Shown here piece after piece: positions 34,058-46,805 of a stretch of DNA of 64,000 nt. Each line of letters opens with the position of its first letter. Position 1 is the stretch's first letter. The stretch is from NCBI RefSeq assembly GCF_032854445.1, contig NC_088295.1, positions 95,287,805 to 95,351,804 on the forward strand, read 5' to 3'. Below the pieces are notes generated by a model, which was not told the DNA's origin, ran no database searches, and was given only the letters and a program-made list of their open reading frames with translations. A program made the position numbers and the translations under genes. The DNA comes from Liolophura sinensis. Taxonomy: Eukaryota; Mollusca; Polyplacophora; Chitonida; Chitonidae.

Positions 34058-34380
34058 GGAGTGAGTCAGTGCTTTAACGTCGTACTTAACAATTTTTCAG
34101 TCATATGGTGACGAAGGAGTCCTTAGAGTGCATATAGTGTGCCTCCTTGTTGCAGGAGGAATTTCCACCACTCTTTTATCTAGTGCTGCTTCAATGAGAC
34201 GACTTACTGAAAGCAAGTAAGCCACCCACCCGAGTCATTATATTATCCCCTTAATGCTGAACGTCAGGTAAGGACGGTTAAACTTCCCCTAAAATCTTAG
34301 GTGTGACTCAACCCAGGACTGACCCTGGATCTATCGCCCCGAAGCAGACGCTCTACCAACTGAGCCCTGTCCGAGTGAAC
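34058..34380 (-). mobile_element. SINE-beta copy
   Basis: Inverted tail (TTTAACGTCGTACTTAACAA), body, and tRNA-like head inverted (CAGACGCTCTACCAACTGAG). It is related to the copies at 9128, 51747 and 53957. Confidence 0.88.
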
Positions 34381-35139
34381 CACTGCCCTACAGCAAGTAG
34401 GCGACAAACCTTCTGACATAAAGCCGATAGCGGTCTTGATGGATTCGGGCCTGTGATCTCTTTACCAGTGGTATTTCTGGTGTGCTGTGACCAACTCTTT
34501 ACCTAAATAGCTGTTGGAATTATTTAAATTTATATCAGGTTACGAGAGCATTGTCAGCGTTAAGGAAACATCTGTGACAGAAGACGACAGAAGAATTGCA
34601 TTTAGCTCTGTCAGTATCCCGGGCACGTGACTGCATTACCAACGTTACAGTGACGTGACAGAAGACGGCAGAAGAATTGAATTTAGCTCTGTTAGTATTC
34701 TCTTGATTGCTACATAAATACTACAGAAAAACAACAAGATGTTGAAAATTTTCCCAGACGAGCATTTAATGATGACAACAAACTGCGGAAATGATTATTG
34801 GTGAATAATTAAAGGCAATAAAATAGCAACAATGTTAATTCACGCATATAATATGTACAATGGTTCTAGTATATGCGGAGAAAAAAGAACTTCTCGAACA
34901 TTGGTTCTAGGTATAAAACTTTGAAATAATGTAAGGCACTCCTTGAGAGTGGAACAAAAGCTTCACAGTAAAAGTAAACGGCACAGACTTCTGTTAGATT
35001 GACATCCACCTCCGGGAGACAGCTTCGTTCGTCTCTACAATACTACAGTACAAAACACACTCGCATAGACATAGTGTGAAGACAACTTTATACCGGTGTA
35101 GCAAGGCTGTAGCTTTATATACATGTATACGGGTATTCA
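34381..35139. other. Unique sequence with a small direct repeat
   Basis: A roughly 45-bp segment (TGACAGAAGACGACAGAAGA and its follow-on) occurs twice about 82 bp apart, near 34574 and 34656. No gene recognised. Confidence 0.5.
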
Positions 35140-36690
35140 CTTCCATACATCTCACAATCTAACACACTAACACACTCCCAAGTCGATGAAGCATGACCAT
35201 AACAGCACGGGCTATATTTATCTTCATCCATCACACACTTACACACACTAACACACTCCCAAGTCGATGAAACATGACCATAACAGCACGGGCTATATTT
35301 ATCTTCATTCATCACACATCAACACACACTAACACACTACCAAGTCGGTGAAGTATGACCATAACAGCAGGGGCTATATTTATCTTCATCCATCACACAC
35401 TTACACACACTAACACACTCCCAAGTCGATGAAGCATGACCATAACAGCACGGGCTATATTTATCTTCATCCATCACACACTTACACACACTAACACACT
35501 CCTAAGTCGATGAAACATGACCATAACAGCACGGGCTATATTTATCTTCATACATCACACACTTACACACACTAACACACTCCCAAGTCGATGAAGCATG
35601 ACCATAACAGCACGGGCTATATTTATCTTCATCCATCACACACTTACACACACTAACACACTCCCAAGTCAATGAAGCATGACCATAACAGCACGGGCTA
35701 TATTTATCTTCATCCATCACACACTTACACACACTAACACACTGCTAGGTCGGTGAAGCATGACCATAACAGCACGGGCTATATTTATCTTCATCCATCA
35801 CACACTTACACACACTAACACACTCCCAAGTCGATGAAGCATGACCATAACAGCAGGGGCTATATTTATCTTCATCCATCACACACTTACACACACTAAC
35901 ACACTCCCAAGTCGATGAAGCATGACCATAACAGCACGGGCTATATTTATCTTCATCCATCACACACTTACACACACTAACACACTGCTAGGTCAGTGAA
36001 GCATGACCATAACAGCACGGGCTATATTTATCTTCATCCATCCCACACTTACACACACTAACACACTGCTAAGTCGATGAAGCATGACCATAACAGTACG
36101 GACTAAATTTATCTTCATCCATCACACACTAACACACTCCCAAGTCGATGAAGCATGACCATAACAGTACGGACTAAGTTTATCTTCATCCATCACACAC
36201 TTACACACACTAACACACTCCCAAGTCGATGAAGCATGACCATAACAGTACGGACTAAGTTTATCTTCATCCATCACACACTTACACACACTAACACACT
36301 CCCAAGTTGGTGAAGCATGACTACAACAGTACGGGCTACGTTTATCTTCATCCATCACACACTTACACATACTAACACACTGCTAAGTCGGTGAAGCATG
36401 ACCATACCTTTACGGACTAAGTTTATCTTCATTCATCACACACTTACACACACTTACACACACTAACACACTGCTAAGTCGGTGAAGCATGACCATAACA
36501 GCACGGGCTATATTTATCTTCATTCATCACACATCAACACACACTAACACACTACCAAGTCGGTGAAGTATGACCATAACAGCAGGGGCTATATTTATCT
36601 TCATCCATCACACACTTACACACACTAACACACTACTAAGTTGGTGAAGCATGACCATAACTTTACGGACTAAGTTTATCTGCATCTAAA
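35140..36690. repeat. 81-bp minisatellite (array I), about 19 units
   Basis: Unit contains CGATGAAGCATGACCATAAC and TTTATCTTCATCCATCACAC. The minus strand reads a Cys-rich 27-residue repeat (CVMDEDKYSPCCYGHASSTW and so on) in several separate 76-82 codon frames, broken by short units. Considered non-coding. Confidence 0.95.
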
Positions 36691-37424
36691 CACCCACAGT
36701 AGCACACTACAAATCGAGTGTAGCATGAACCTGACTTGTTTCGTACACTCGGGCATTTGTCATCATACGTTAAATGCTGGAGAGCTTATGTGTCAGCAAG
36801 CTGGCTACACATAGTCCCGTGATTTCTACGACAGGAGCGAATGCCCTCGTGTTGTGGTTAAGACCAACAGAGCGATTAACATCATTGATTGGTGTCGATC
36901 GCCTTGCGAGATTAATATTACTCTGAAATGTAAAAAACTACTGCAAGCTACACTCAATGTAAATGCGATTGCCAGCTAAAGGTTCTTGATAATCCATTGG
37001 TGTATGTCATATTTCATTGACATGTCACTGTCAACGTTCTCAAACTGATTCCTTAATGGAAGATAACCTTGTCTATAAATATAAGGAGGCATAAATTGGC
37101 GAAAAATTGGTGTTTGTCCTCTCACCGAGAGCTGAAGACGTATAAGGACAGAGATTTGGCGGCGTACCATACTGAGCCTCCACACTATCTCGTGAACTGA
37201 CACACCCTCATTTATACAGCATCGTTTGTATCAATGCAATGTGTTACATTAATAAATCTCACGTTTTCACAGCAAATTCTTAGAGAAATGAAAACTGGAA
37301 GCATCACAGTCCTGTGGCGTTATCATCATCACGCTATTAATTGCTTAAACCACGCTATGTTGTGTGATCATTCTGAAGGACTTACCGTCGTCCTCAGTCT
37401 GAGACCAGACATTCAGAGGCGATG
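36691..37424. other. Unique sequence
   Basis: No convincing exon; a 75-codon minus frame (36976-37203) is unremarkable. Confidence 0.45.
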
Positions 37425-37705
37425 GTCAGTGTGAGATCAGACATTCCGAGGAGATGATCAGTGTGAGATCAGACATTCCGAGGAGATGATCAGTGTGAGA
37501 TCACACATTCCGAGGCGATGGTCAGTGTGAGATCAGACATTCAATGTGAGATCCGACTTTCAGAGGCGATGGTGAGTGAGATCAGACATTCCGAAGCGAT
37601 GGTCAGTGTGAGATCAGACATTCAAAGTGAGATCCGACTTTCCGAGGCGACGGTCAGTGTGAGATCAGACATTCAATGTGAGATCAGACTTTCCGAGGCG
37701 ATGGT
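37425..37705. repeat. 32-bp minisatellite (array J), about 8 units
   Basis: Unit contains CAGTGTGAGATCAGACATTC, with a 32-bp period and one shorter variant class. Confidence 0.9.
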
Positions 37706-37739
37706 GCTCCTTACTGAAATTCTTTGGTAAAATCTGTAT

Positions 37740-38580
37740 GTGTTTTTGTTGTTAACACATTATCCGGACCTTCTTTGGTAACGCCTGGCTGGGTTTGTCT
37801 TGTTAACAGATTATCCTGGCGTTCTTTGATAACGCCTGAGAGCGTTTCTATTTCCAAAATAACATCCTCATCTGCTTTCACAAAAGATGACAGATAACAT
37901 AATTATACTGCCTTTCTTTGATAACACCTGTCAGCATTTGTTTTGTTAACAAATTATCCTGCCATTCTTTGGAAACACCTGGTCGCATTTATATTGTTGA
38001 CACATTATCCTGACATTCCTTGGTAGTACCTGGTCGCGTTTCTCTTGTTAACACATTGTTGCCATCTTCATTGGTAACACCTGTGAGAGTGTGTCTTGTT
38101 AACACATTATTGTCACCTTGATTGGTAACACCTGGGAAAGTGTGTCTTGTTAACACATTATCCCTACACCATTTGGTTACACCTGGTCGTGTTTATCTTT
38201 TTAACACATTATGGCGACCTTCATTGTTGACACATGGGAGAGTGTGTCTTGTTAACACATTATCCCTACATCATTTGGTAACACCTGGGAAAGTGTGTCT
38301 TGTTAACACATTATTGCCATCTTCATTGGTAACACCTGTGAAAGTGTGTCTTGTTAACACATTATTGCCACCCTGATTGGTAACACCTTGGAAAGTGTGT
38401 CTTGTTAACACATTATCCCTACATCATTTGGTAACACCTGGTCGTGTTTATCTTTATAATACATTACTGCGACCTTCATTGGTAGCACATGGGAGAGTGT
38501 TTCTTGTTAACAAATCGTGACATTACTTGGTGACACCCGTCAGTGTTTCCCTTGTTAACATATTATCCTTATCCACTTTC
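37740..38580. repeat. 51-bp minisatellite (array K), about 16 units
   Basis: Unit contains CTTGTTAACACATTAT and TTGGTAACACCTGG; 38302 and 38353 give a 51-bp period. The left end is more diverged. Confidence 0.92.
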
Positions 38581-38739
38581 ATAACAAATGACAGCCTTCT
38601 TCCCGTAGTAATTCTTAGCGGCCGTCAGTAGTTATTACCGATAACTCTCAATAAACATACATTCGGTGACATTCCTTCATATCTTCTTTACACTAAATAT
38701 TGGTTAAAACACGGCCGATCTGATCTGTTACTGGATGGC

Positions 38740-39500
38740 TGAACTGTCACGACAGGACAGTCACGACAATGAACATGTCACATCCATCGGTACTGTTCAT
38801 CCGTCAGTGTACAGTCACCTGGATGTTGTCACAATACGATGTCACGGGATAGTCACGACAATGAATGTGTGACATTCATCGGCACTGTCCATCCGTCAGT
38901 GTACATTCAACCTGAAAGTTGTCACAAGTCGGTCACGACAACGTTCATGTCTGAAAATGCCACATCCGCCAGCGTACAGTCACCCTGGATGTTGTTACAC
39001 GGCGTTGTCACAGGACGGCCAGGGCCAGGGTTTACACATAGATATGTCACATTCACTACCAGTGTCTATCAGTTAGATTACGGCATTAACACTGTTGTAG
39101 CGAGATCGTCACAGTAATTTATACAATTTGCCACATCTATCAACACTGTTCATCCGTCAAGTGTACAGTCACCCTGGACCTTGTCACACGGCGTTGTCAC
39201 AGGACGGCAAGGGCCAGGGTTTACACATAGATATGTCACATTCACTACCAGTGTCCTTCAGTTAGATTACGGCATTAACACTGTTGTAGCGAGATCGTCA
39301 CAGTAATTTATACAATTTACCACATCTGTCAACACTGTTCATCCGTCGGCGTAGAGCCACGCTTATCCGGACGGTTGTAAGAAGACTGTCACGCTGGTGT
39401 ATATAGTCACCACTGTCCATCCTTCAGCGTAGTCACGCTTACCCTGGTCGTTGTAAGACAGTCACGCTGGTGTATATATATTCACCACCGTCCATTCTAC
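38740..39500. repeat. Compound array with 189-bp duplicated block
   Basis: Shorter repeats around CATCCGTCAGTGTACAGTCA are followed by two nearly identical blocks starting GGCGTTGTCACAGGACGG (39001 and 39190, 189 bp apart). Confidence 0.88.
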
Positions 39501-40032
39501 AACGTAGTGCCCTGTCTGCATTTCGGCGGTCGTCACAAGACAGGATAATGTACAAATGTGGATATCCCTTTTTCACCACTCCGTTTTTTCAGTGCTTTGG
39601 TCGGTATTTGATGATGTCTTCAATTTCCTTTGATCCCAAACATCTGTGAGAATTCTAAAATAAAACAGAATAACGCAAAAATAAATAAACAGCTGTTCAT
39701 TAAGGTACATGGAAAAACATGGGTCGTTGCTTTACCTCATGGTTTTGAACTACAGTATGTCCGGCTAAAACGACCTGGTGTGTTTTTTGTTTGTTTTTTT
39801 CGTGTGGAATAGAGGCATAAGTCAGAAAAGACAAACAAATTCTTCTAAATTTCTACATTGTTGTACTCCAAACTGCAGTTTCTAACTTCGTTCGTTATCA
39901 CTAGAGATAATGCATACCTAAGAGGGTTTTATAGATATTTAACCGGCAACTGAATAGATCGAGCATGCCATATGATTAACTCTACGCTATCCAAAATACT
40001 GGGGTGACAAATGTTGATTTTACATGAACATC
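39501..40032. other. Unique sequence
   Basis: AT-rich; no feature recognised. Confidence 0.45.
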
Positions 40033-40275
40033 TCAGCCGTCATGTATAGACATCGGTGATAATGTACGGGTAGTGTTGATCTGATGGAGTATTAGAACAG
40101 CCCCATTGTTCAGGAGGCCTGAGATCTAGACACTGGAGGGTGCTCAGCCTGATTCAGCCGTCATGTATAGACATCGGTGATAATGTACGGGTAGTGTTGA
40201 TCTGATGGAGTATTAGAACAGCCCCATTGTTCAGGAGGCCTGAGATCTAGACACTGGAGGATGCCCAGCCTGATT
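40033..40275. repeat. 121-bp tandem duplication
   Basis: Two nearly identical copies starting CAGCCGTCATGTATAGACAT (40034 and 40155). Confidence 0.93.
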
Positions 40276-40384
40276 ATTCAGCCAGTGTCCATGACAACTG
40301 CGCAAACTTCACACATGTATTCAATCATGTATGATTCATATCAGAGGAAAGAGAAATGAAATGGATACATCCAGTATCCTATAA

Positions 40385-40770
40385 CATGCGGGCAGTAACA
40401 CAAACTGTCCTGATCAAGAACACACCGTACAACTTATAACATCCGGACTGTAACACAAACTGTCCTGACCCCTACCAATCCGTATAGCCCATACCATACG
40501 GGCTGTAAAAAAACTGGCGTATCACGGACACACCATTCAACCTATAACATGTGGAGTATAAGACAAACTGTCCTGACCACGGACAATCCGTATAGCCTAT
40601 AACATACGGGCTGTAACAAAAAGTGGCCTATCACGGACAAACCGTGCAACCTATAACATACGGGCTGTAACACAAACTGTCGTATCGCGGACAAACTGTA
40701 CAGCTTATAACATATGGGCTGTAACACAAACTGTCGTATCGCGGACAAACTGTACAGCCTATAATACTGG
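40385..40770. repeat. 54-bp minisatellite, about 7 units
   Basis: Unit contains CGGGCTGTAACACAAACTGT; 40662 and 40716 give the period. Confidence 0.9.
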
Positions 40771-40819
40771 ACTGCTTGTGTTGATTATGGCACCAAAGAC
40801 ACCTCTGAGTTATGGACAT

Positions 40820-41960
40820 TGTATCTACACGTACAAGGGCATGACAGAATCTTTGGAGTGAAGCCTAGTTATGTTATTATATAGGTTAGTATTGTATCTA
40901 CAGGTACAAGGACATGACAGAATCTTCGGAGTGAAGCCTACTTATGTTATTATATAGGTTAGTATTGTATCTACAGGTACAAGGAAATAGGAGAATCTTC
41001 GGAGTGAAGCCTAGTTATGTTATTATAAAGGTTAATATTGTATCTACACGTACAAGGAAATGGGAGAATCTTCGGAGTGAAGCCTAGTTATGTTATTATA
41101 AAGGTTAATATTGTATCTACAGGTACAAGGACATGACAGAATCTTTGGAGGGAAACCTAGTTATGTTATTATATAGGTTAGTATTGTATCTACAGGTACA
41201 AGGACATGACAGAATCTTTGGAGGGAAACCTAGTTATGTTATTATATAGGTTAATATTGTATCTACACGTACAAGGAAATGGGAGAATCTTCGGAGTGAA
41301 GCCTAGTTACGTTATTATAAAGGTTAATATTGTATCTACAGGTACAAGGACATGACAGAATCTTCGGAGTGAAGCCTAGTTATGTTATTATATAGGTTAG
41401 TATTGTATCTACAGGTACAAGGAAATAGGAGAATCTTCGGAGTGAAGCCTAGTTATGTTATTATAAAGGTTAATATTGTATCTACACGTACAAGGAAATG
41501 GGAGAATCTTCGGAGTGAAGCCTAGTTACGTTATTATAAAGGTTAATATTGTATCTACAGGTACAAGGACATGACAGAATCTTTGGAGGGAAACCTAGTT
41601 ATGTTATTATATAGGTTAGTATTGTATCTACAGGTACAAGGAAATAGGAGAATCTTCGGAGTGAAGCCTAGTTATGTTATTATAAAGGTTAATATTGTAT
41701 CTACAGGTACAAGGACATGACAGAATCTTTGGAGGGAAACCTAGTTATGTTATTATAAAGGTTAATATTGTATCTACACGTACAAGGAAATGGGAGAATC
41801 TTCGGAGTGAAGCCTAGTTACGTTATTATAAAGGTTAATATTGTATCTACAGGTACAAGGACATGACAGAATCTTTGGAGGGAAACCTAGTTATGTTATT
41901 ATATAGGTTAATATTGTATTTACATGTACAAGGACATGACAGAATCTTCGGAGTGAAGCC
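40820..41960. repeat. 73-bp minisatellite, about 15 units in two alternating types
   Basis: Unit starts GTATCTACAGGTACAAGG (40894, 40967, 41040). One type has GACATGACAGAATCTTTGG, the other GAAATGGGAGAATCTTCGG. They alternate in recurring patterns, implying block duplication. Confidence 0.95.
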
Positions 41961-43084
41961 TTGCTCTCAGCACAGACACAGCTATGATCTAAATTTCTTT
42001 TCGCATCATCATTTCTTCTTTTTAGATATGTTGCCTGAGGCCCATGGGGAATTTATCAGATCTGGGAGCTTGGAAATCTGCGCACTCCTCTCCTTTGGAA
42101 CAGGCGTTACCTGGAAGGCTGACTATGGCGATTGCGCTTTACACTTATCCTCGTATATTAATGGGAATCCCTTTCTGTTCGGACCGGGACGTCATTTAGA
42201 ACATGTTGTGATATAAGATGACGTACACGATTGGCTGTGGTTGCTGTGGTCGAAATGACTAAAGGAAACAAGTGAATTAACAGAAAAAGAAGAAAGGGGT
42301 AAACAGGGGAACAGTGTCAACATGTCTAAACCTGGGCGAGGAGCAGGAGATTTCTCCATCAGTTGCTCTGACAACCGCCAGTGATCTGCATCTGTGTAGG
42401 TTCTGTAGTAATACATGGCAACTCTTTTGCAGAATATATGACCAGTAAAGCGTGAACGGAAACACAATCGCTGACGGTCGTCCGGCTCGCCCGGCCCGTC
42501 CGGAACGCGTGGGATTACTCGGCCTAAGCGATTCCTTTGAGCTCATACATCATTCTTTAGGACAAGGAAATGCCGTTAGGAGATTAAGTGACACATTTCC
42601 GATACGAACTTGATAACAGTTCAGTTTTTTATAAAGTTGATCTCAAATATCAAAACTACATGCCTGTGATTTATATAGGCAGACTGCACTTAATAACCGT
42701 AAGCTATCTGTACGCTTATATTAAAACAACAAGCTTATCAGCTTAGTATTTTATCTCTCATTTTTTAGGCAATAACATTTGCAAAAAGACAGTTCAGAGA
42801 AAATACAGTAGAATATACCACTAGGTGGTTTGTTGTACACCTGGCAAAGTGTGCCGTTTTGCTTTGAGCAGTTTTCTGTATCCGTAAACTTGATCGCAGT
42901 AATATAACAAACAAGATTTAAGCAACAATAAAAAAAGAACAGTAATTTAAAAATTCTATGAATAAATAAATTTACTATTACAAATTGAATTAAGTATTGT
43001 CTTTCAATATACGCAACTAAAGAAACACGGAAAGCAACAGATCTGTATGAATATCACATACATCCTCAGTATCACGAACCACTG
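41961..43084. other. Unique sequence, intronic or 3' to the EF-hand gene
   Basis: No secure exon. On the minus strand an acceptor-like TATTACTACAG occurs near 42405; joined to the EF-hand exon it would supply the missing Glu but stops 13 codons later, so it is not called. Confidence 0.45.
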
Positions 43085-44320
43085 ACCGTCAAATGGTTGT
43101 ACCTTTGGCCGTAAGTGGTTGTCATCAACGGTATAACCCTATATGATGTCGTACCTTTGGCCGTAAGTGGTTGTCATCATCAGTATAACCCTATATGATG
43201 TCGTACCTTTGGCCGTAAGTGGTTGTCATCAACGGTATAACCCTATATGATGTCGTACCTTTGGCCGTAAGTGGTTGTCATCATCAGTATAACCCTATAT
43301 GATGTCGTACCTTTGGCCGTAAGTGGTTGTCATCATCAGTATAACCCTATATGATGTCGTACCTTTGGACGTAAGTGGTTGTCATCAACGGTATAACCCT
43401 ACATGATGTCGTACCTTTGGCCGTAAGTGGTTGTCATCATCAGTATAACCCTATATGATGTCGTACCTTTGGCCGTAAGTGGTTGTCATCATCAGTATAA
43501 CCCTATATGATGTCGTACCTTTGGACGTAAGTGGTTGTCATCAACGGTATAACCCTACATGATGTCGTACCTTTGGCCGTAAGTGGTTGTCATCATCAGT
43601 ATAACCCTATATGATGTCGTACCTTTGGCTCTAAGTGGTTGTCACATCAGTATAACCCACTGTGATGTCTTATCTTTGGTTTGGTTATCAGTATATCAGT
43701 TGGTTGTCATCATCAGTGTAACCCACTATGATGTCGTATCATCATCAGTATAACCCACAATGATAACATACTTTTGGCCGTTAGCTGTTTTTCATCATCA
43801 GTATCACCCACCATGATCCCGTACCTTTGGCCGTCAGTTGGTTGTCATTATAAGTGTCACCCACAAGGATAACGTATCACCCACTATGATAACATATCTA
43901 TTGCATTCAGTTTGTTATCATCATCAGCATCCTCCACTATGATAACATAGCTTTAGTATTCAGCTAGTTATCATCATTGGTATCCCCCATTATGATAACG
44001 CATCTTTGGCATGCAGTTGGTTATCTAATCAGTGTCACCAACAATGATAACATACTTTTTGCCGTCTGCTGGTTTTCATCATCAGTGACACCCACAATGA
44101 TAAGATACTTTTGGCCGTCAGCTGGTTTTCATTATCAGTGTCACCCACCGTGATAACATGCTTTTGGCCGTCAGTCTGTTTTCATCATAAGTATCACCCA
44201 CTATGATGTTATACCTTTGGCCGTCAGTTGGTTGCCATCATCAGTATTACACACTATGATAACGTACCTTTGGCATTCAGTTGGTTATCAGCATTGGTAC
44301 CACCCTCTATGATAACGTAC
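43085..44320 (-). repeat. 52-bp array derived from the EF-hand exon end and splice donor, about 24 units
   Basis: Unit TACCTTTGGCCGTAAGTGGT plus TGTCATCATCAGTATAACCC, 52-bp period (43141, 43193). The unit aligns with the last 43 bp of the coding exon 44321-44525 plus its donor and about 10 bp of intron. In the minus sense the exon has GATACCGATGATGATAACCA then CTGACAGTCAAAG/GTACGT, and units have ACTGATGATGACAACCACTT then ACGGCCAAAG/GTACGA. Units nearest the exon are most exon-like; distal units are nearly identical to each other. Confidence 0.88.
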
Positions 44321-44525
44321 CTTTGACTGTCAGTTGGTTATCATCATCGGTATCACCCACTATTGCTAACGTGCCCGCTGTGGCTTCGGCCTCCTTGATG
44401 TCCATTGTGGCAACAAGTAACATGGCATTTAACTCGTTTTTGTTCAACTTGCCATCCCCATTGCCGTCAAACATTTTAAACATTAGGTATGTGTCCAGTT
44501 TCCAGCTGGTGTTTTCCATGATTTT
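44321..44525 (-). CDS. EF-hand gene, second coding exon (two calcium-binding loops)
   Basis: Bounded by acceptor TTTTACTTCAG (before 44525, phase 0) and donor GTACGT (44315-44320, phase 1); 205 nt. It follows the exon at 44683-44811 in frame. Residues 63-74 form a canonical EF-hand loop, DGNGDGKLNKNE, with the required Gly at position 6 and Glu at 12. Residues 101-111 (DTDDDNQLTVK) form a second loop whose position 12 would be completed by the next exon. The 38-residue spacing is normal for paired EF-hands. The product probably binds calcium in the secretory pathway or outside the cell (inference). Later exons were not identified. Confidence 0.85.
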
Positions 44526-44682
44526 CTGAAGTAAAAGTAAATTCATATTTGCCACGTGTTAAAGTTATAATATTTACATACATTTTCAAGTCATCAAGAA
44601 GTCATTTACAATAGATTCGCGTTTTACATGGACGAATTCCTATGATTTATGTGAAGAACTGAATCAGAATAGGTTTGCTTAC

Positions 44683-44811
44683 CTTCTTAGCCCTGGACAG
44701 CTGTTTATCTAACAGTCCCGTGTCTTGTTGTAAACTTTTCACGATGAACACGCAGCCGAAGACACACACAAAGGCCAAGCTCATTGACAACAAAAATCGG
44801 AATTTCTCCAT
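44683..44811 (-). CDS. EF-hand gene, first coding exon (signal peptide or anchor)
   Basis: ATG at 44811-44809 opens 43 codons ending in AAGAAG at a GTAAGC donor (44677-44682), phase 0, matching the phase-0 acceptor of the next exon 157 bp away. The N-terminus is MEKFRFLLSMSLAFVCVF followed by GCVFIV: one basic start and an uninterrupted hydrophobic stretch to residue 24. It therefore acts as a signal peptide or type II membrane anchor; no clear cleavage motif is present. A short polar linker (KSLQQDTGLLDKQLSRAKK) leads to the EF-hand pair. It appears too short and too split for ordinary ORF scans. No TATA motif is evident upstream. Confidence 0.75.
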
Positions 44812-44879
44812 CCTACCAACCCTTCGTCTTTTTGTCTTCCTCTGTGCCTGCGTCTGTCAGAAACTTGTTGGGTTCCCGC

Positions 44880-45110
44880 CTTATTAGATTTGCCTCACTC
44901 CCAGTTTGATCTGTCTGACGCCGTGTAAGGTCTGCCTCACGTCGTCTTAGACCAGCCTCACGCTTTGTTATATCCGCCAGACGCAGTATAAGATCCGCGT
45001 GTTAGAGCTGCCTTACGCCGCCTTTCATCTGCTTCACGCCTTGTTACATCTGCCAAACACCGTATAAGATCTGCCTCACGTCGTGTTAGAACAGCCTCGC
45101 CTACTGTGTT
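44880..45110. repeat. About 30-bp degenerate minisatellite upstream of the EF-hand gene
   Basis: Units of the type GTGTAAGGTCTGCCTCACGT, quite diverged. It begins about 70 bp upstream of the EF-hand ATG, so it may overlap promoter or 5' UTR. Confidence 0.7.
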
Positions 45111-46433
45111 GTAACCACCTCATTCACTCTAGTAGTTCCCCGATCATGCTGAAATAACACAAGAAACAAATGATATAGAATAACTGTCAGCCAATGAGGA
45201 ATTGAATTCAACCACGGCTGGAATCAATGGTGTTACATAACGCTTTAGGGCCGGTTAATTCGTTTACGAAGTGATGAAGTATTTGAGAGGTGTATCAGTG
45301 ACCATCTGTTAGTTGGGAGTGTGTCAGTAACGCCGATAAATCTATTCTTATGGAACCCTTAGAAACCAAACACGGGAAAGAGAAATACAGTATATAGAAA
45401 TGCGGTATGCCTTAAATTGAAAACCTCTTAACTCCAGCGTGCCACGGGAAAAACTATTGGTTTTCAATATTTCAAACTTTAACGCCTGAAAATCGAGTTT
45501 TATTGTTCTCGCTTGAGTCGAATTCTCGTTACCTTTACGAACTTGGAGATCGCATTTCGGGGCACATTTTTCAATACCACCAGCACATGCTTTATGAAAA
45601 ACAGGGTGTCTGATTCATGTGCTCTCTGGTTGTGTTGGTAGGCAGATTGATACCGCAAATGACGGGCTATCAAAGGCCTGCCCCGCGATCACTGCTCGGG
45701 GAGGGGAGCATGAATCAATAGGTCAAACTGTATTAACCTGTGCATGATATTCATAGGCTGCACAAATGGTTTACGCGTGAGTCATACTGGGTTGGTGAAA
45801 TTACATTAACTGCAGTGTTCCCTGAAAATGATTAAATAAAAAACTCCCCTATTTACGCAATCCTTGCAATAAATACACGCTACACGTCATTATTGAAGGG
45901 GAGGGCTGCACATTTGTTCTCTGATCTGTCACAAGATACGAACACCGAATCCATTTCTGATCTGTAACAAGATACGAATCCACAACTATACTCCTCCCCC
46001 CCCCCACCCCCACCCCCTCCAAAGATTATCTGCCCAGTTACATGAAAACCATGAGAACGGCTCTCGACATAAAGGGATGAATGTTGATGGCTTGATTTAC
46101 ATATTACAATCGCCAGTGTGGCCGTGACCTCACGGTGGTGCAATTACCAGGGGTACACTGACACAAATCTACGGTGTTCGCTCACAGCCATGGAGTCTGT
46201 ACACTGCTCAAACGTGTGGTTACATGGTGGGTTTTAGTGTTAAGAGCTGACATTTACATTAGTATTGACCTGTACATTTATTTAGCGGAACGCAGGCGTT
46301 CTAGGCCATATTTAATGTTAGTTTCATAAATAACGTAATTTGCAGTTGTTTTGATTGATTAATCACTCGTAAGTGTTTTGACTGGTTTACAGTTAGTTAA
46401 TACTACATGCCGTTAGGACCACTTCTATGTGAT
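45111..46433. other. Unique sequence
   Basis: No gene recognised. A C-rich run lies at about 45992-46018 (CCCCCCCCCCACCCCCACCC), and ATCTGTNACAAGATACGAA is directly repeated near 45926 and 45960. Confidence 0.5.
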
Positions 46434-46655
46434 CAAAGCACAGAACTCGCACATGTGTACTTCAAGTCACAGAACTCGCACATGTGTACATCAAGGCGCT
46501 GAACTCGTGCATGTGTATATCAAGTCAGAGAAGTCGCCCATGTGTACATCAGTTCACAGAATTCTAGCATGTGTACTTCACGTCACAGAACTCGCCCATG
46601 TGTACATCAAGTCACAGAACTCTCGCATGTGTACATCAAGTACATCAAGATCCTG
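46434..46655. repeat. 29-bp minisatellite, about 7 units
   Basis: Unit contains CACAGAACTCGCACATGTGT; 46443, 46472 and 46501 give a 29-bp period. Confidence 0.9.
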
Positions 46656-46669
46656 ATATTTTATACCTT

Positions 46670-46805
46670 TTCCTGAAAGCAGGACTGACGACATCATCGA
46701 TTAAGTATACTGAAGATGAAAGCGGGACTGGCGACATCAGTGACTTAGTATCGTGGATGAAAGCGAGACTGGCAACATCAGCGACTTAGTACTGTGGATG
46801 AAAGC
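46670..46805. repeat. About 40-bp minisatellite, left part
   Basis: Unit contains GGATGAAAGCGGGACTGGCG and ACATCAGCGA. Interrupted at 46806-47054. Confidence 0.85.

Noticed and set aside
35115..36370. Cys-rich 27-residue repeat protein on the minus strand
   Set aside because: The 81-bp period makes it open, but it is broken into several pieces by short units and has no signal peptide or flanking coding sequence.
42300..42410. Third exon of the EF-hand gene on the minus strand
   Set aside because: A possible acceptor would complete the EF-loop Glu, but the frame stops after 13 more residues without the expected helix, and the pyrimidine tract is weak.
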